DNA of 64,000 nt, taken from Pseudomonas resinovorans NBRC 106553. GTDB taxonomy: Bacteria; Pseudomonadota; Gammaproteobacteria; Pseudomonadales; Pseudomonadaceae. The position numbers were made by a program, and so were the translations under genes. Below, piece by piece: positions 30,852-39,299 of this stretch. The notes under the pieces were generated by a model, which saw only the letters and a program-made list of their open reading frames with translations, had not been told where the DNA came from and ran no database searches. How positions within the stretch are numbered: position 1 is the first letter of the stretch; every line of letters starts with the position of its first letter. The stretch is taken from NCBI RefSeq assembly GCF_000412695.1, contig NC_021499.1:5270001-5334000 (forward strand), given 5' to 3'.

Positions 30852-31112
30852 TCAGCAGAGCAGAGTGCCCGGGTAGCTGTCGGGCTCCTCGCCCGGCAGC
30901 GGTTGCGCGGCATTGTACGCGGCGATCAGTTTGCTTGCGCGTTCGGCGTCTTCGTCCTCCACCAGCAGGCCCAGCAGGCCGAACATCGGCAGTTCGCCCA
31001 CGCCGCCCAGCAGGTGGCCCCCGGCGAGATGGGCCTCGACACCTTCGCTGGCCAGCATGCCCAGCAGCAGCTCGGCCTCGATCAGGTCGTGGGGCTCATA
31101 GATGCGCCGCAT
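30852..31112 (-). CDS. DUF2007-domain small protein
   Basis: An 86-residue cytoplasmic protein of the DUF2007 (putative signal-transducing) family. The pattern RRIYEPHDLIEAELLLGMLASEG, a glycine-rich LAGGHLLGGVGELP and VEDEDAERASKLIA is diagnostic. The function is unknown in the family. GGAGGA precedes the ATG, whose first base overlaps the stop of the upstream Cys-rich protein gene (TGATG), implying translational coupling. It lies just upstream of the SRAP-like gene on the same strand. Confidence 0.8.
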   Translation of the reverse strand: MRRIYEPHDLIEAELLLGMLASEGVEAHLAGGHLLGGVGELPMFGLLGLLVEDEDAERASKLIAAYNAAQPLPGEEPDSYPGTLLC

Positions 31113-31294
31113 CAGTCGTCCTCCCGGCGAACCTCCAGGCGGAAGTCCTCGCCGTCGGTCTGCAGCAGGAACAGGATCGGCCGGCAGCACACCGGACAGT
31201 CCTCGATGTACTGCTGATCGCCACCGGAGAGGTCAAGCACGGCCTCGGCCGGTTCGCCGCAATAGGGGCATTGGTAGTCCTCTGTCTCCAGCAT
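31112..31294 (-). CDS. CPXCG-motif cysteine-rich protein
   Basis: A 60-residue protein with two cysteine pairs, CPYCG near residue 9 and CPVCC near 33, typical of the CPXCG family, which probably binds one zinc ion. The acidic C-terminal tail (EVRREDD) is usual. GGAGG stands four bases before the ATG. It is coupled to the DUF2007 gene by a one-base stop/start overlap. The function is unknown. Confidence 0.85.
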   Translation of the reverse strand: MLETEDYQCPYCGEPAEAVLDLSGGDQQYIEDCPVCCRPILFLLQTDGEDFRLEVRREDD

Positions 31295-31318
31295 CCCGCC
31301 TCCCGTGTGACTTGCCTG

Positions 31319-31324
31319 TATAAT
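31319..31324 (+). promoter_or_regulatory. Consensus -10 box TATAAT upstream of the acyltransferase
   Basis: A perfect TATAAT lies 76 bases before the start codon and is preceded by TG. No good -35 hexamer is visible at 17 bases. Confidence 0.5.
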
Positions 31325-31399
31325 CGCCGGTCTATTTGGAGCCCCGGTTTACGGGGCCTACACCCTTTTACCCAGCCGATTCCACAACAAGAGTGACCA

Positions 31400-32563
31400 A
31401 TGGGCGAATTCGAAGCCATCCGACCCTATGACGATGCCGAGGTCTCGACGGTGCTTGCGCGCCTGTTCGCCGACGACGCCTTCCTCGGCACCCTCACCCG
31501 CTACCGTTTCCCGAAACTGGCGGGCCCACTGGGCTGGCTCCTAAAGCCTGTTATAGCTCATCGGTTGCGCAGGGAGTTCGCCAGCATCGATTCGGTGGCG
31601 GCACTGCAGGACCGCATCGAGCCCTATGTGGACAACACCATCGAGCGCGCCACCGACGGCGTGACCTATTCGGGCGTGGAGCGCCTGAAGCCGGGCACCG
31701 CCTACCTGTTCCTGGCCAACCACCGCGACATCGTGATGGACCCGGCCTTCGTCAACTACGCGGTGTACCACGCCGGCCTGCCGACCCCGCGCATCGCCAT
31801 CGGCGACAACCTGCTGCAGAAGCCCTTCGTCAGCGACCTGATGCGCCTGAACAAGAGCTTCATCGTGCACCGCAACCTGGCCGGTCGCCGCGAGAAGCTG
31901 GCGGCCTTCCAGCTGCTGTCGGCCTACATCAACCACTCCATCCGCGAAGACGGCCAGTCGATCTGGATCGCCCAGGCCGAGGGCCGCGCCAAGGACGGTG
32001 ACGACCGCACCGATTCGGCGATCCTCAAGATGTTCCACATGAGCCGCAAGGACGAGCCCTTCGCCGAGGTGATCCGCAACCTGCACCTGATCCCGGTGTC
32101 CATCAGCTACGAGTACGACCCCTGCGACCAGGCCAAGGCCCGCGAGCTGCAGATCCGCGCCAGCACCGGCAGCTACGCCAAGGCGCCGGGCGAGGACGAC
32201 GCCAGCATTGCCCTGGGCATCACCGGCTACAAGGGCCGGGTGCACATCGCCTTCGGCAGCGAGATCGGCGGCGCCAGCGAAGATGCCAAGCAACTGGCCC
32301 AGGAGATCGACCAGCAAATCCTCGGCGGCTATCGCCTGTTCCCCGTGCACTACCTGGCCTACGCCATGTGGGGCAAGCAAGACCCCGAACTGCGCGTGCC
32401 GGCGGCGGCCGACCTGTTCCGCGGCGAGGAACTGGCCCGCGCCCAGGCCGAATGGCAGAAGCGCCTGGACGCCTGCACCGAGGAACAGCGCCCCTACCTG
32501 GTCCAGCAGTACGCCATGCCGGTGCGCAACCAGTACCGGGTCAAGGCGGGCTTGCCGTTGTAA
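31400..32563 (+). CDS. PlsC-superfamily glycerophospholipid acyltransferase, HRDIVMD type
   Basis: A 387-residue acyltransferase. The block FLANHRDIVMDPAFVNYAV (near residue 110) is the acceptor motif; spacing between His and the second Asp is five residues rather than the usual four. RLNKSFIVHR (near 153), WIAQAEGRAKDG (EGR motif, near 193) and LIPVSISYE follow in the normal order. No transmembrane segment is obvious. An unusually long N-terminal region (about 95 residues) precedes the motifs. Substrate unknown; in Pseudomonas such genes are annotated as 1-acylglycerol-3-phosphate acyltransferases. A terminator follows. Confidence 0.82.
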   Translation: MGEFEAIRPYDDAEVSTVLARLFADDAFLGTLTRYRFPKLAGPLGWLLKPVIAHRLRREFASIDSVAALQDRIEPYVDNTIERATDGVTYSGVERLKPGTAYLFLANHRDIVMDPAFVNYAVYHAGLPTPRIAIGDNLLQKPFVSDLMRLNKSFIVHRNLAGRREKLAAFQLLSAYINHSIREDGQSIWIAQAEGRAKDGDDRTDSAILKMFHMSRKDEPFAEVIRNLHLIPVSISYEYDPCDQAKARELQIRASTGSYAKAPGEDDASIALGITGYKGRVHIAFGSEIGGASEDAKQLAQEIDQQILGGYRLFPVHYLAYAMWGKQDPELRVPAAADLFRGEELARAQAEWQKRLDACTEEQRPYLVQQYAMPVRNQYRVKAGLPL

Positions 32564-32578
32564 GCCACGTCCGGAAAA

Positions 32579-32609
32579 CAAAACGGCGACCCTGGGGTCG
32601 CCGTTTTGC
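32579..32609 (+). terminator. Terminator after the acyltransferase
   Basis: The hairpin AAAACGGCGACC / GGTCGCCGTTTT is symmetric enough to work for the convergent small membrane-protein gene too. Confidence 0.85.
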
Positions 32610-32624
32610 ATCTGGCCGTATGAA

Positions 32625-32903
32625 TCAGAGCTGGGTGCTGGCCCAGGAGATCCCGAGCGCCACCGCCAGGCTGAAATAGCCGAAGGCGTAGAAGAAGCGA
32701 TTGAGGCGCAGGGCCGCTTCGTCCTGCAGGGAGGCGGGTTCGTCCAGCTCGCTTTCGGCGGCCAGGCGGGCGATGGAGCGCTGCTCGCGCAGACGGGTGG
32801 CCAGCAGCACCCAGGCGCCGGCAAAAGCAAAGAACAGGGCCAGGCCATTCACGACCTGTGCGGGGTGGGCCAGGAACATGGCCCAAAGCGCCTGCAGCGA
32901 CAT
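32625..32903 (-). CDS. Small membrane protein of unknown function
   Basis: A 92-residue protein with two likely membrane segments (VVNGLALFFAFAGAWVLLA near 16-34 and FYAFGYFSLAVALGISW near 71-87) linked by a charged loop (RLREQRSIARLAAESELDE). No family is recognised. GGAG six bases before the ATG supports this start over an upstream one. It is convergent with the acyltransferase and not obviously in an operon. Confidence 0.65.
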   Translation of the reverse strand: MSLQALWAMFLAHPAQVVNGLALFFAFAGAWVLLATRLREQRSIARLAAESELDEPASLQDEAALRLNRFFYAFGYFSLAVALGISWASTQL

Positions 32904-33052
32904 CTCGAACTCCGCTCCAGGTGGCGCTACCGTGCACTCAACCTGCAAGACAAGGATCTGCCGTCCTGATCCGGACGGTCTATTCAACGGCGCCCAGTTT
33001 ACCGAAACCGCCGTCTGCTCCGGGGGCGTTCCGACGAATGCCGCCGGAAACG

Positions 33053-33081
33053 AAAAAGCCCGGCGCTGGGCCGGGCTTCTT
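33053..33081 (-). terminator. Terminator of the YajG-like gene
   Basis: The hairpin AAGCCCGGC / GCCGGGCTT has an A-run on its left (a T-run on the minus strand). Confidence 0.8.
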
Positions 33082-33094
33082 CAGGAGCGGAGCC

Positions 33095-33676
33095 TTACTG
33101 CGACAGGGCCTGACCGATGGTCGGGTCCTTGAAGGCGCGGGTCAGGGCATCGCTCAGCACATCGGAGATCAACTTGGTGTTGGTCTGCTCGTTGGGCGCG
33201 GTGCCGAAACGCTGGTTCAGCGAAGCACCGTACTTGCCGCTGTAGCGACGGGTGGCGTTCTGCACATCGACGCGGAAGCTGGCGCTGATGTTGGCCTCGG
33301 TGACGTAGGTTTCCTTGGGCGACTGGTACTTCAGTTCGGCCAGGGTCAGGGTCAGCTGCGGGGCGTTGTAGGCGTTCGGCGACGGGGTGAAGCCCAGCAG
33401 GCGCACCGCGGCTTCGGCCTCGGCTTGCAGGCGCGGCAGGATGTCCTTGCCCTGAACGGTGATGGCGCTGGTTTCGGAATAGATGCCACCACGGGTGCCA
33501 AGCACCGGCGACGGACGACCGTCGGCGACACGCACCACCACGGGCTGGCCTTGGCCAACCGGGGTCAGCGGGCCGGTGAGTTTGGGTTGCGGGCTGAGCT
33601 GCTGCGGGCTGAGGGCACAGCCGACCAGGGTCAGGCTGAGGGCGGCCAGCAGGCCAAGCAACGGGCGTTTCAGCAT
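33095..33676 (-). CDS. YajG-family lipoprotein
   Basis: A 193-residue outer-membrane-type lipoprotein: signal with lipobox LVGC (Cys near 20), then the YajG pattern VVVRVADGRPSPVLGTRGG, PNAYNAPQLTLTLAELKY and a C-terminal LISDVLSDALTRAFKD. Role unknown; in E. coli YajG is an uncharacterised lipoprotein. GGAGAG precedes the start and a terminator follows the stop, so it stands alone. Confidence 0.85.
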   Translation of the reverse strand: MLKRPLLGLLAALSLTLVGCALSPQQLSPQPKLTGPLTPVGQGQPVVVRVADGRPSPVLGTRGGIYSETSAITVQGKDILPRLQAEAEAAVRLLGFTPSPNAYNAPQLTLTLAELKYQSPKETYVTEANISASFRVDVQNATRRYSGKYGASLNQRFGTAPNEQTNTKLISDVLSDALTRAFKDPTIGQALSQ

Positions 33677-33849
33677 GCTTTATCTCTCCAGGAATGAAAG
33701 CAAAACGGCCGGCAGTATACCCAGCCGGTCAAGGTACTGACAGAGCGCCAGTACTCATGGGATTTCAGACCGCGGCGCACCAACCCGGTTCCTGTCACGC
33801 GCCCGTCACGCCGGCATGGGATAAAGGGCACCGAACTGTTGGAGTAGTC

Positions 33850-34086
33850 ATGATGTTCTTCCTCTTGTCCCTGTTCGCCCCACGCCCGCAACGCCGCAGC
33901 TTCGCCCTGCTGGACGACAAGGGCATCTGCCGCGGCCTGCACCAGGGCATCGAGCCGCCGGCCAACGGCAATTGGGTCCCCGTAGGCGAAACCAGCCTCG
34001 CCTGGCTCGACAAGCCCCTGCCCGCCATTGCCCGGACCGCACCGGTCGTCAGACAACCTGCACGGCGCCGCGCGTTGGCAGCCTGA
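33850..34086 (+). CDS. Short hypothetical protein
   Basis: A 78-residue basic protein without a recognised domain. It has a hydrophobic start (MMFFLLSLFAP), then RSFALLDDKGICRGLHQG and a C-terminal Arg/Ala-rich tail. Two adjacent ATG codons follow GGAGTAGTC, a plausible ribosome site. Coding character is supported by GC-rich third positions and the absence of a competing frame, but evidence is modest. It precedes the long leader of mqo. Confidence 0.55.
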   Translation: MMFFLLSLFAPRPQRRSFALLDDKGICRGLHQGIEPPANGNWVPVGETSLAWLDKPLPAIARTAPVVRQPARRRALAA

Positions 34087-34138
34087 CCGGTGGATGAAGA
34101 AAAGTCACACCAAGCGCCCTACTTCCCCCATTTCACAG

Positions 34139-34161
34139 TTATAATCGCGCCCCGATTATAA
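34139..34161. promoter_or_regulatory. Palindrome TTATAATCG-N5-CGATTATAA in the mqo leader, holding a -10 box on each strand
   Basis: A perfect 9-bp inverted repeat embeds TATAAT in both directions. The plus-strand box would give an mqo leader of about 290 bases. The remaining 353-bp gap between the small ORF and mqo holds no gene that I can support; no riboswitch class was recognised. Confidence 0.5.
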
Positions 34162-34439
34162 GGTCGTCTCCTGATCGGGCCTCGCAACACCGCACCTCGC
34201 GCCAGCTTGGGCATCCGCACAGCCCCACAGAGAGCCGTCCACTTTTCGCGCTGCCACTCGTTGGTCAGCCGCATCCTTCCGCCCGAATTGCATACGTTTT
34301 GTTGCAGGGACGCACGCTTGGCATCGCGCGCGTAGAGGGAAGCGGCCGGCCGTGAGGTAGCCGATCCTTATGAGGTTCACGTCTCCAAAAGAGCGTGAGA
34401 TGACGGTTTTTCACTACTTCACGAGAGAGTGGCGAGCAA

Positions 34440-35954
34440 ATGGCGCAAGACGATTACGAAGCAGTGGACGTGTTGCTGGTCGGGGCCGGCATCATGAGCG
34501 CGACGCTGGCGGTACTGCTTAAAGAGCTCGATCCTGGCCTCAAGCTGGAGATCGCTGAACTCAGGGAATCGGGAGCAATCGAGAGCTCCAACCCCTGGAA
34601 CAACGCGGGTACCGGCCATGCCGGCCTCTGCGAGCTCAACTACACGCCCCAGGCGGCCGATGGTTCCATCGACATCAAGAAAGCCGTCAACATCAACGCC
34701 CAGTTCGAGGTTTCCAAGCAGTTCTGGGCCTACATGAGCGGCAAGAGCGCGTTCGGCTCGCCCAAGTCCTTCATCAATGCCGTCCCGCACCTGTCCTTCG
34801 TGCGCGGCGACAAGGACACCGCCTTCCTCAAGAAGCGCTTCGAGCTGCTCCGTCAGCACCACGCCTTCAGCGAGATGGAATACACCGAAGACCGAGGCAC
34901 CGTCGCCAAATGGGCGCCGCTGATGATGAAGGGCCGCGACGCATCCGAGAAGATCGCCGTGACCCGCGCCATGAACGGCACCGACGTCAACTTCGGTGCG
35001 GTCACCAACCAGCTGCTGCAGTACCTCAGCAGCCTGGATTCGACCCGCGTCAGCTACTTCCAGAAGGTCACCGACCTCACCCGCACCGACAAGGGCTGGA
35101 AGGTCAACATCAAGAACACCCAGACCGGCACCAGCCGCGAAGTGTCCGCGCGCTTCGTGTTCCTCGGCGCAGGTGGCGGCGCGCTGCCGCTGCTGCAGCT
35201 TTCCGGCATCCCCGAAGGCAAAGGCTTCGGCGGCTTCCCGGTGAGCGGCCAATGGCTGCGTTGCGACAACCCCGAAGTGGTCAAGCACCACCAGGCCAAG
35301 GTCTACAGCCAGGCCGACGTCGGCGCTCCGCCGATGTCCGTGCCGCACCTGGACACCCGCGTGGTCGACGGCAAGAAGTCTCTGCTGTTCGGGCCCTACG
35401 CCGGCTTCACCACCAAGTTCCTCAAGCACGGTTCGTTCCTCGACCTGCCGCTCTCGGTACGCCCGAGCAACCTCGGCCCGATGCTGGCCGTGGCCCGTGA
35501 CAACTTCGACCTGACCCGCTACCTGGTCAAGGAAGTCATGCAGTCCCAGGAACAGCGCCTGGATGCCCTGCGCAAGTTCTACCCCGAGCTGAATCCGGCC
35601 GACTGGCGCCTGGAAGTGGCTGGCCAACGGGTGCAGATCATCAAGAAGGACGGCAAGAAAGGCGGCATCCTGCAGTTCGGCACCGAGCTGGTTTCGGCAG
35701 AGGACGGCAGCATCGCGGCCCTGCTGGGCGCCTCGCCGGGCGCTTCGGTGACCGTGTCCATCATGCTCAACCTGATCGAGCGCTGCTTCGCCGAGCAGGC
35801 CCGTTCCGAGCAGTGGAGCGCCAAGCTGAAGGAAATCTTCCCGGCCCGGGAAAAAGCCCTGGAAACCGACGCGGTTCTGTACCGCGAAGTCAGCGCCCGC
35901 TCCGATGCGGCGCTGGGCCTGACCCAGGTCGACACCGCGACCAGCATCGCCTGA
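34440..35954 (+). CDS. mqo: Malate:quinone oxidoreductase
   Basis: A 504-residue FAD-dependent, membrane-associated enzyme oxidising malate to oxaloacetate with electrons going to quinone, bypassing NAD-dependent malate dehydrogenase. FAD-binding [19 protein letters not shown] near residues 9-27, [20 protein letters not shown] near 50-70, and [19 protein letters not shown] near 252-270 are all characteristic. The length fits Mqo (about 500). GAGAG precedes the ATG. It is monocistronic with a strong terminator and an unusually long upstream leader. Confidence 0.95.
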   Translation: MAQDDYEAVDVLLVGAGIMSATLAVLLKELDPGLKLEIAELRESGAIESSNPWNNAGTGHAGLCELNYTPQAADGSIDIKKAVNINAQFEVSKQFWAYMSGKSAFGSPKSFINAVPHLSFVRGDKDTAFLKKRFELLRQHHAFSEMEYTEDRGTVAKWAPLMMKGRDASEKIAVTRAMNGTDVNFGAVTNQLLQYLSSLDSTRVSYFQKVTDLTRTDKGWKVNIKNTQTGTSREVSARFVFLGAGGGALPLLQLSGIPEGKGFGGFPVSGQWLRCDNPEVVKHHQAKVYSQADVGAPPMSVPHLDTRVVDGKKSLLFGPYAGFTTKFLKHGSFLDLPLSVRPSNLGPMLAVARDNFDLTRYLVKEVMQSQEQRLDALRKFYPELNPADWRLEVAGQRVQIIKKDGKKGGILQFGTELVSAEDGSIAALLGASPGASVTVSIMLNLIERCFAEQARSEQWSAKLKEIFPAREKALETDAVLYREVSARSDAALGLTQVDTATSIA

Positions 35955-35975
35955 GTCGCAGCGCCGAGCTGAATG

Positions 35976-36007
35976 AAAAACCGCCCTTCGGGGCGGTTTT
36001 TTGTTTT
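35976..36007 (+). terminator. Terminator after mqo
   Basis: The hairpin AAACCGCCC / GGGGCGGTTT is followed by TTTTGTTTTT. Confidence 0.92.
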
Positions 36008-36101
36008 TGGAGCCCACGAAATTGAAGGATTCATGCCCTGTCCGCATGGGTATCGCTGCGCTCAACCCATCCTACGAAAGCCGACGCCCAGGCCCCAGCC
36101 A

Positions 36102-36134
36102 CAAAAAAGCCCGCACAATGGCGGGCTCTTTCAG
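36102..36134 (-). terminator. Terminator of the PA4642-like gene
   Basis: The hairpin AAGCCCGC / GCGGGCTC has an A-run on its left side (a T-run on the minus strand). Confidence 0.8.
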
Positions 36135-36145
36135 CACAACAGGGA

Positions 36146-36433
36146 TCAGCCGCGAGCGGCCTTGATCACCTCGATGTAGGGCTCAGCCTGGCGCTGATCC
36201 TGGATCAGGGCGATGAAGTCGTTACCCTGCGCATCCTTGGCGTTGAGGTCGTAACCGGCCTCGACGAAGAAGCCGACGAAGCGCTCGAAGTCATCGATAC
36301 GCAAGCCACGGTAGGCCTTGATCAGCTTGTGCAGAGAGGGCGGGGTCGCGTCGGCCGGCTCGACCGCGAGGAACAGCTTGATCGAGTCTTCGGAAATTTC
36401 TTCGCCAATCACCTGCTTCTTGTCTTTACGCAT
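36146..36433 (-). CDS. PA4642-family small cytoplasmic protein
   Basis: A 95-residue protein of a conserved gammaproteobacterial family of unknown function. The opening MRKDKKQVIGEEISEDSIKL and FERFVGFFVEAGYDLNAKD pattern resembles an ankyrin-like helical pair. No catalytic residues are evident. The RBS is weak (GTGAG). It lies between mqo and an exported protein gene, as recalled in P. aeruginosa. Confidence 0.75.
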   Translation of the reverse strand: MRKDKKQVIGEEISEDSIKLFLAVEPADATPPSLHKLIKAYRGLRIDDFERFVGFFVEAGYDLNAKDAQGNDFIALIQDQRQAEPYIEVIKAARG

Positions 36434-36497
36434 CGCTCACATCTCTGGCCGGGTATCACGTAGGGGCGGGCAGTTTACCTCCGCCCGCCCCCCGCGC

Positions 36498-36986
36498 TCA
36501 ACGCAGGCGTACCGCGCCGCTGTGCAGGTCGGCCCAGACATGGCCGTTGGCGTAGCTGAGGAACTGGCAATAGACCGGACCGTTGCGCAGCAGGTCGAGC
36601 ACCGCGGCGTACTGCGCCATGGGGTAGTTGAGGCTGAGGATGCGGCTCTGGGGGTCGTAGCTCGGCTTTTTCAGGCTCTTGCCCTCGGCGTCGAACAGGA
36701 TCACCACCTGGCGCACGTCGGCGCCCTTGCTCAGGGGCTTGCCCTTCAGGCGCACCAGGGCTGGCGAGGTGATGGGAATCGGTTGCTGGTTGGACTGGCG
36801 CTGGCTACCCAGCACCACCGAAAACTCGGTGATCTGGATGAGTTGCTGCAGCTCGGGCTGTTCCTGGCGCAGGGAAAGATCGTCCGGCGGCAGGAACTGG
36901 GCATGTAGGGGAGCGGTTTCGGCGGCGACAGTGGGCAGACTGAGGATCAGCAGGAGAGCGGCGCCGAGGCGCAGGGACGAGTACAT
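36498..36986 (-). CDS. Exported hypothetical protein
   Basis: A 162-residue secreted or periplasmic protein: signal peptide (MYSSLRLGAALLLILSLPTVAA, cleaved near residue 22), then a soluble domain with KSLKKPSYDPQSRILSLNY and a conserved-looking NGPVYCQFLSYANGHVWADLHSG near the C terminus with a single Cys. Family not recognised. The chosen ATG has GGAG upstream; the in-frame start 13 codons earlier would spoil the signal peptide. Confidence 0.7.
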   Translation of the reverse strand: MYSSLRLGAALLLILSLPTVAAETAPLHAQFLPPDDLSLRQEQPELQQLIQITEFSVVLGSQRQSNQQPIPITSPALVRLKGKPLSKGADVRQVVILFDAEGKSLKKPSYDPQSRILSLNYPMAQYAAVLDLLRNGPVYCQFLSYANGHVWADLHSGAVRLR

Positions 36987-37102
36987 CGGTGGCTCCGACA
37001 GCAAGGGAGCGCAGCACTCTAGCACGGGCCTCGGCGCTCAGGTCAAAGCGCCGCCGTCCCTCGCAGGTCCTATAATCGGCGGGTTCCAGCCAAGGAGCCG
37101 CC

Positions 37103-38857
37103 ATGTCCGCCTACCGTCCCCCGCTGTTCGCCGCCATGCGTCAGACCTTTCGCGAAGGCTATTCCGTGTCGGACCTGCGGGGCGACCTGGCCGCCGGCGT
37201 CACGGTGGGCATCATCGCCATTCCGCTCGCCATGGCACTGGCCATCGCCGTTGGCGTAGCCCCGCAGCACGGTCTCTACACGGTGTTGCTGGCGGCGCCG
37301 CTGATCGCCCTCACCGGCGGCTCGCGCTTCAACATTTCCGGCCCCACCGCCGCCTTCGTGGTGATCCTCCTGCCCATCACCCAGCAGTTCGGCCTTGGCG
37401 GGCTGCTGCTCTGCACACTGATGGCCGGGCTGATCCTCATCGCTATGGGCCTGGCGCGCCTGGGCCGGCTGATCCAGTTCATTCCCTATCCGGTCACCCT
37501 GGGTTTCACCGCCGGCATCGGTATCGTCATCGCCACCCTGCAGATCAAGGACCTGCTGGGCCTGCAGCTGGCCGAGACGCCACAGCACTACCTGGACCAG
37601 CTGCGCCTGCTGGCCGCCGCGCTGCCCGGCGCGCACCTGGGTGATGCCCTGGTAGCGGCCGCCTGCCTTGCGGTGCTGCTGATCTGGCCACGTCTGGTGC
37701 CCAAGGTGCCGGGGCACCTGGTGGCCCTGGCCCTGGGCGCCCTGCTCGGCCTGCTGCTGGAAGTACTCGGCCTGCCGGTGGCGACCCTGGGCGAACGCTT
37801 CAGCTATGTGGTGGACGGCATCAGCCATCCGGGCATCCCGCCCTTCCTGCCCAGCTTCGCCTGGCCTTGGCAGTTGCCCGGGCCGGATGGCCAGCCCCTG
37901 GGCCTGTCCTTCGAGCTGATCCGCCAGTTGCTGGCGCCGGCCTTCGCCATCGCCATGCTGGGTGCCATCGAGTCGCTGCTCTGCGCGGTGGTGGCCGACG
38001 GCATGGCCGGCACCCGCCACGATCCCAACGCCGAGCTGCTCGGCCAGGGCCTGGGCAATCTGCTGGCGCCCCTGTTCGGCGGCATCACCGCCACGGCCGC
38101 CATCGCCCGCAGTGCCGCCAACGTACGTGCCGGGGGCCGTTCGCCCATCGCCGCGATCATCCATGCCGGCGTGGTGCTGCTGGCCATGCTGCTGCTCGCA
38201 CCGCTGTTCAGCTACCTGCCCATGGCCGCCCTCGCGGCGCTGTTGCTGATGGTGGCCTGGAACATGAGCGAGGCGCGCCATGTGATGCACACCCTGAAGA
38301 TCGCCCCACGCAACGATGTGCTGGTGCTGCTGACCTGCCTGGTGCTGACCGTACTGTTCGACATGGTGCTGGCGGTGGGTGTCGGCCTGCTGCTGGCCGC
38401 CGGCCTGTTCATCAAGCGCATGAGCGACCTCACCGACACCGCGCCCCTGCCCAACCACTTCCACGAAGCCCTGCGCGAACTGCCCGAAGAGGTGCTCGCC
38501 TACGCCATTCGCGGGCCGCTGTTCTTCGGCGCCGCGGAGAAGGCCCTGAGCGTGCTGCGTCGGTTCAACCCCGAGGTGAAGGTGGTGATAGTCGAGATGA
38601 GCGCCGTGCCGATGCTCGACATGACGGCCCTGGCCGCCCTGGAGAACCTGTTGCACGACTATGGCCGCCAGGGCATGGGACTGGTGCTGGTGGGCACCTC
38701 GCCCCGTGTGCGCTTGAAGCTGCGCCGCGCCGGCGTGCATCGCGAAAGCGGCCGGCTGGCCTATGTGCAATCCCTGGAACAGGCGCGGCTCAAGGCCGCG
38801 CAATGGCTGGAAGCGGCCGACGCTCAGCCGAACAGCGAGCGCATCCAGGCCAGGTAG
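37103..38857 (+). CDS. SulP-family anion transporter with STAS domain
   Basis: A 584-residue inner-membrane transporter. About 11-14 hydrophobic segments span residues 20-440, with the SulP signatures AAGVTVGIIAIPLAMALAIA near 30-50 and IPYPVTLGFTAGIGIVIATL near 128-147. A C-terminal STAS domain occupies about 460-560 (VVIVEMSAVPMLDMTALAALE). It is similar in size to E. coli DauA, a C4-dicarboxylate transporter; the substrate here could be dicarboxylate, sulfate or bicarbonate. AAGGAG precedes the start and TATAAT stands about 35 bases upstream. Its 3' end overlaps the convergent cupin gene by 34 bases. Confidence 0.87.
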   Translation: MSAYRPPLFAAMRQTFREGYSVSDLRGDLAAGVTVGIIAIPLAMALAIAVGVAPQHGLYTVLLAAPLIALTGGSRFNISGPTAAFVVILLPITQQFGLGGLLLCTLMAGLILIAMGLARLGRLIQFIPYPVTLGFTAGIGIVIATLQIKDLLGLQLAETPQHYLDQLRLLAAALPGAHLGDALVAAACLAVLLIWPRLVPKVPGHLVALALGALLGLLLEVLGLPVATLGERFSYVVDGISHPGIPPFLPSFAWPWQLPGPDGQPLGLSFELIRQLLAPAFAIAMLGAIESLLCAVVADGMAGTRHDPNAELLGQGLGNLLAPLFGGITATAAIARSAANVRAGGRSPIAAIIHAGVVLLAMLLLAPLFSYLPMAALAALLLMVAWNMSEARHVMHTLKIAPRNDVLVLLTCLVLTVLFDMVLAVGVGLLLAAGLFIKRMSDLTDTAPLPNHFHEALRELPEEVLAYAIRGPLFFGAAEKALSVLRRFNPEVKVVIVEMSAVPMLDMTALAALENLLHDYGRQGMGLVLVGTSPRVRLKLRRAGVHRESGRLAYVQSLEQARLKAAQWLEAADAQPNSERIQAR

Positions 38858-39297
38858 TCCGCCGCCGCCGGGTCGCCCTCGCGCGGCGCCCAGGCCGGTT
38901 GTTCGCCTTCACCCACCGGACGGTAGGGGCCGGCCTTGCATTCGAACAGCAGGCTGTCGGGCTCCAGCACCACCAGGGCATGGAATACACCCGGCGGCAG
39001 GTCGACGCCGATGCAGTCGCCGCCGGCCACCAGCTCACGCTTGTCGCAGACCTTGCCGTCCTCGTCGAAGATCAGCAGGCCCAGGCGCCCCTTGAGCACC
39101 AGCAGGCTTTCGGCCTTGTCGGCGGAGAGGTGGCGGTGCGGAGGAATGTAGGTGGTCGGCTGCAGCCCAACCGCCATGCGGTGGCAGGGCTCTTCCATGG
39201 CGTGGAAGTTGTGGTGCTGGCGCTGCCGGGGGTTAGCCGCGGCCTTCTCGGCCAGATCGGCGAACAGGGCCTGATCGAGGAAGCGCGGCGTGCCCAT
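38824..39297 (-). CDS. WbuC-family cupin protein
   Basis: A 157-residue cupin-fold metalloprotein: N-terminal RFLDQALFADLAEKA, RQRQHHNFHAMEEPCHRMAV, the metal-binding YIPPHRHLSADKAESLLVLKG (cupin motif 1 near 50-70) and LPPGVFHALVVLEPDS (motif 2 near 100-115). The founding member lies in O-antigen clusters, but no such context exists here. It starts two bases after the hpt stop, so it is probably cotranscribed with hpt. The function is unknown. Confidence 0.8.
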   Translation of the reverse strand: MGTPRFLDQALFADLAEKAAANPRQRQHHNFHAMEEPCHRMAVGLQPTTYIPPHRHLSADKAESLLVLKGRLGLLIFDEDGKVCDKRELVAGGDCIGVDLPPGVFHALVVLEPDSLLFECKAGPYRPVGEGEQPAWAPREGDPAAADYLAWMRSLFG

Positions 39298-39299
39298 GC

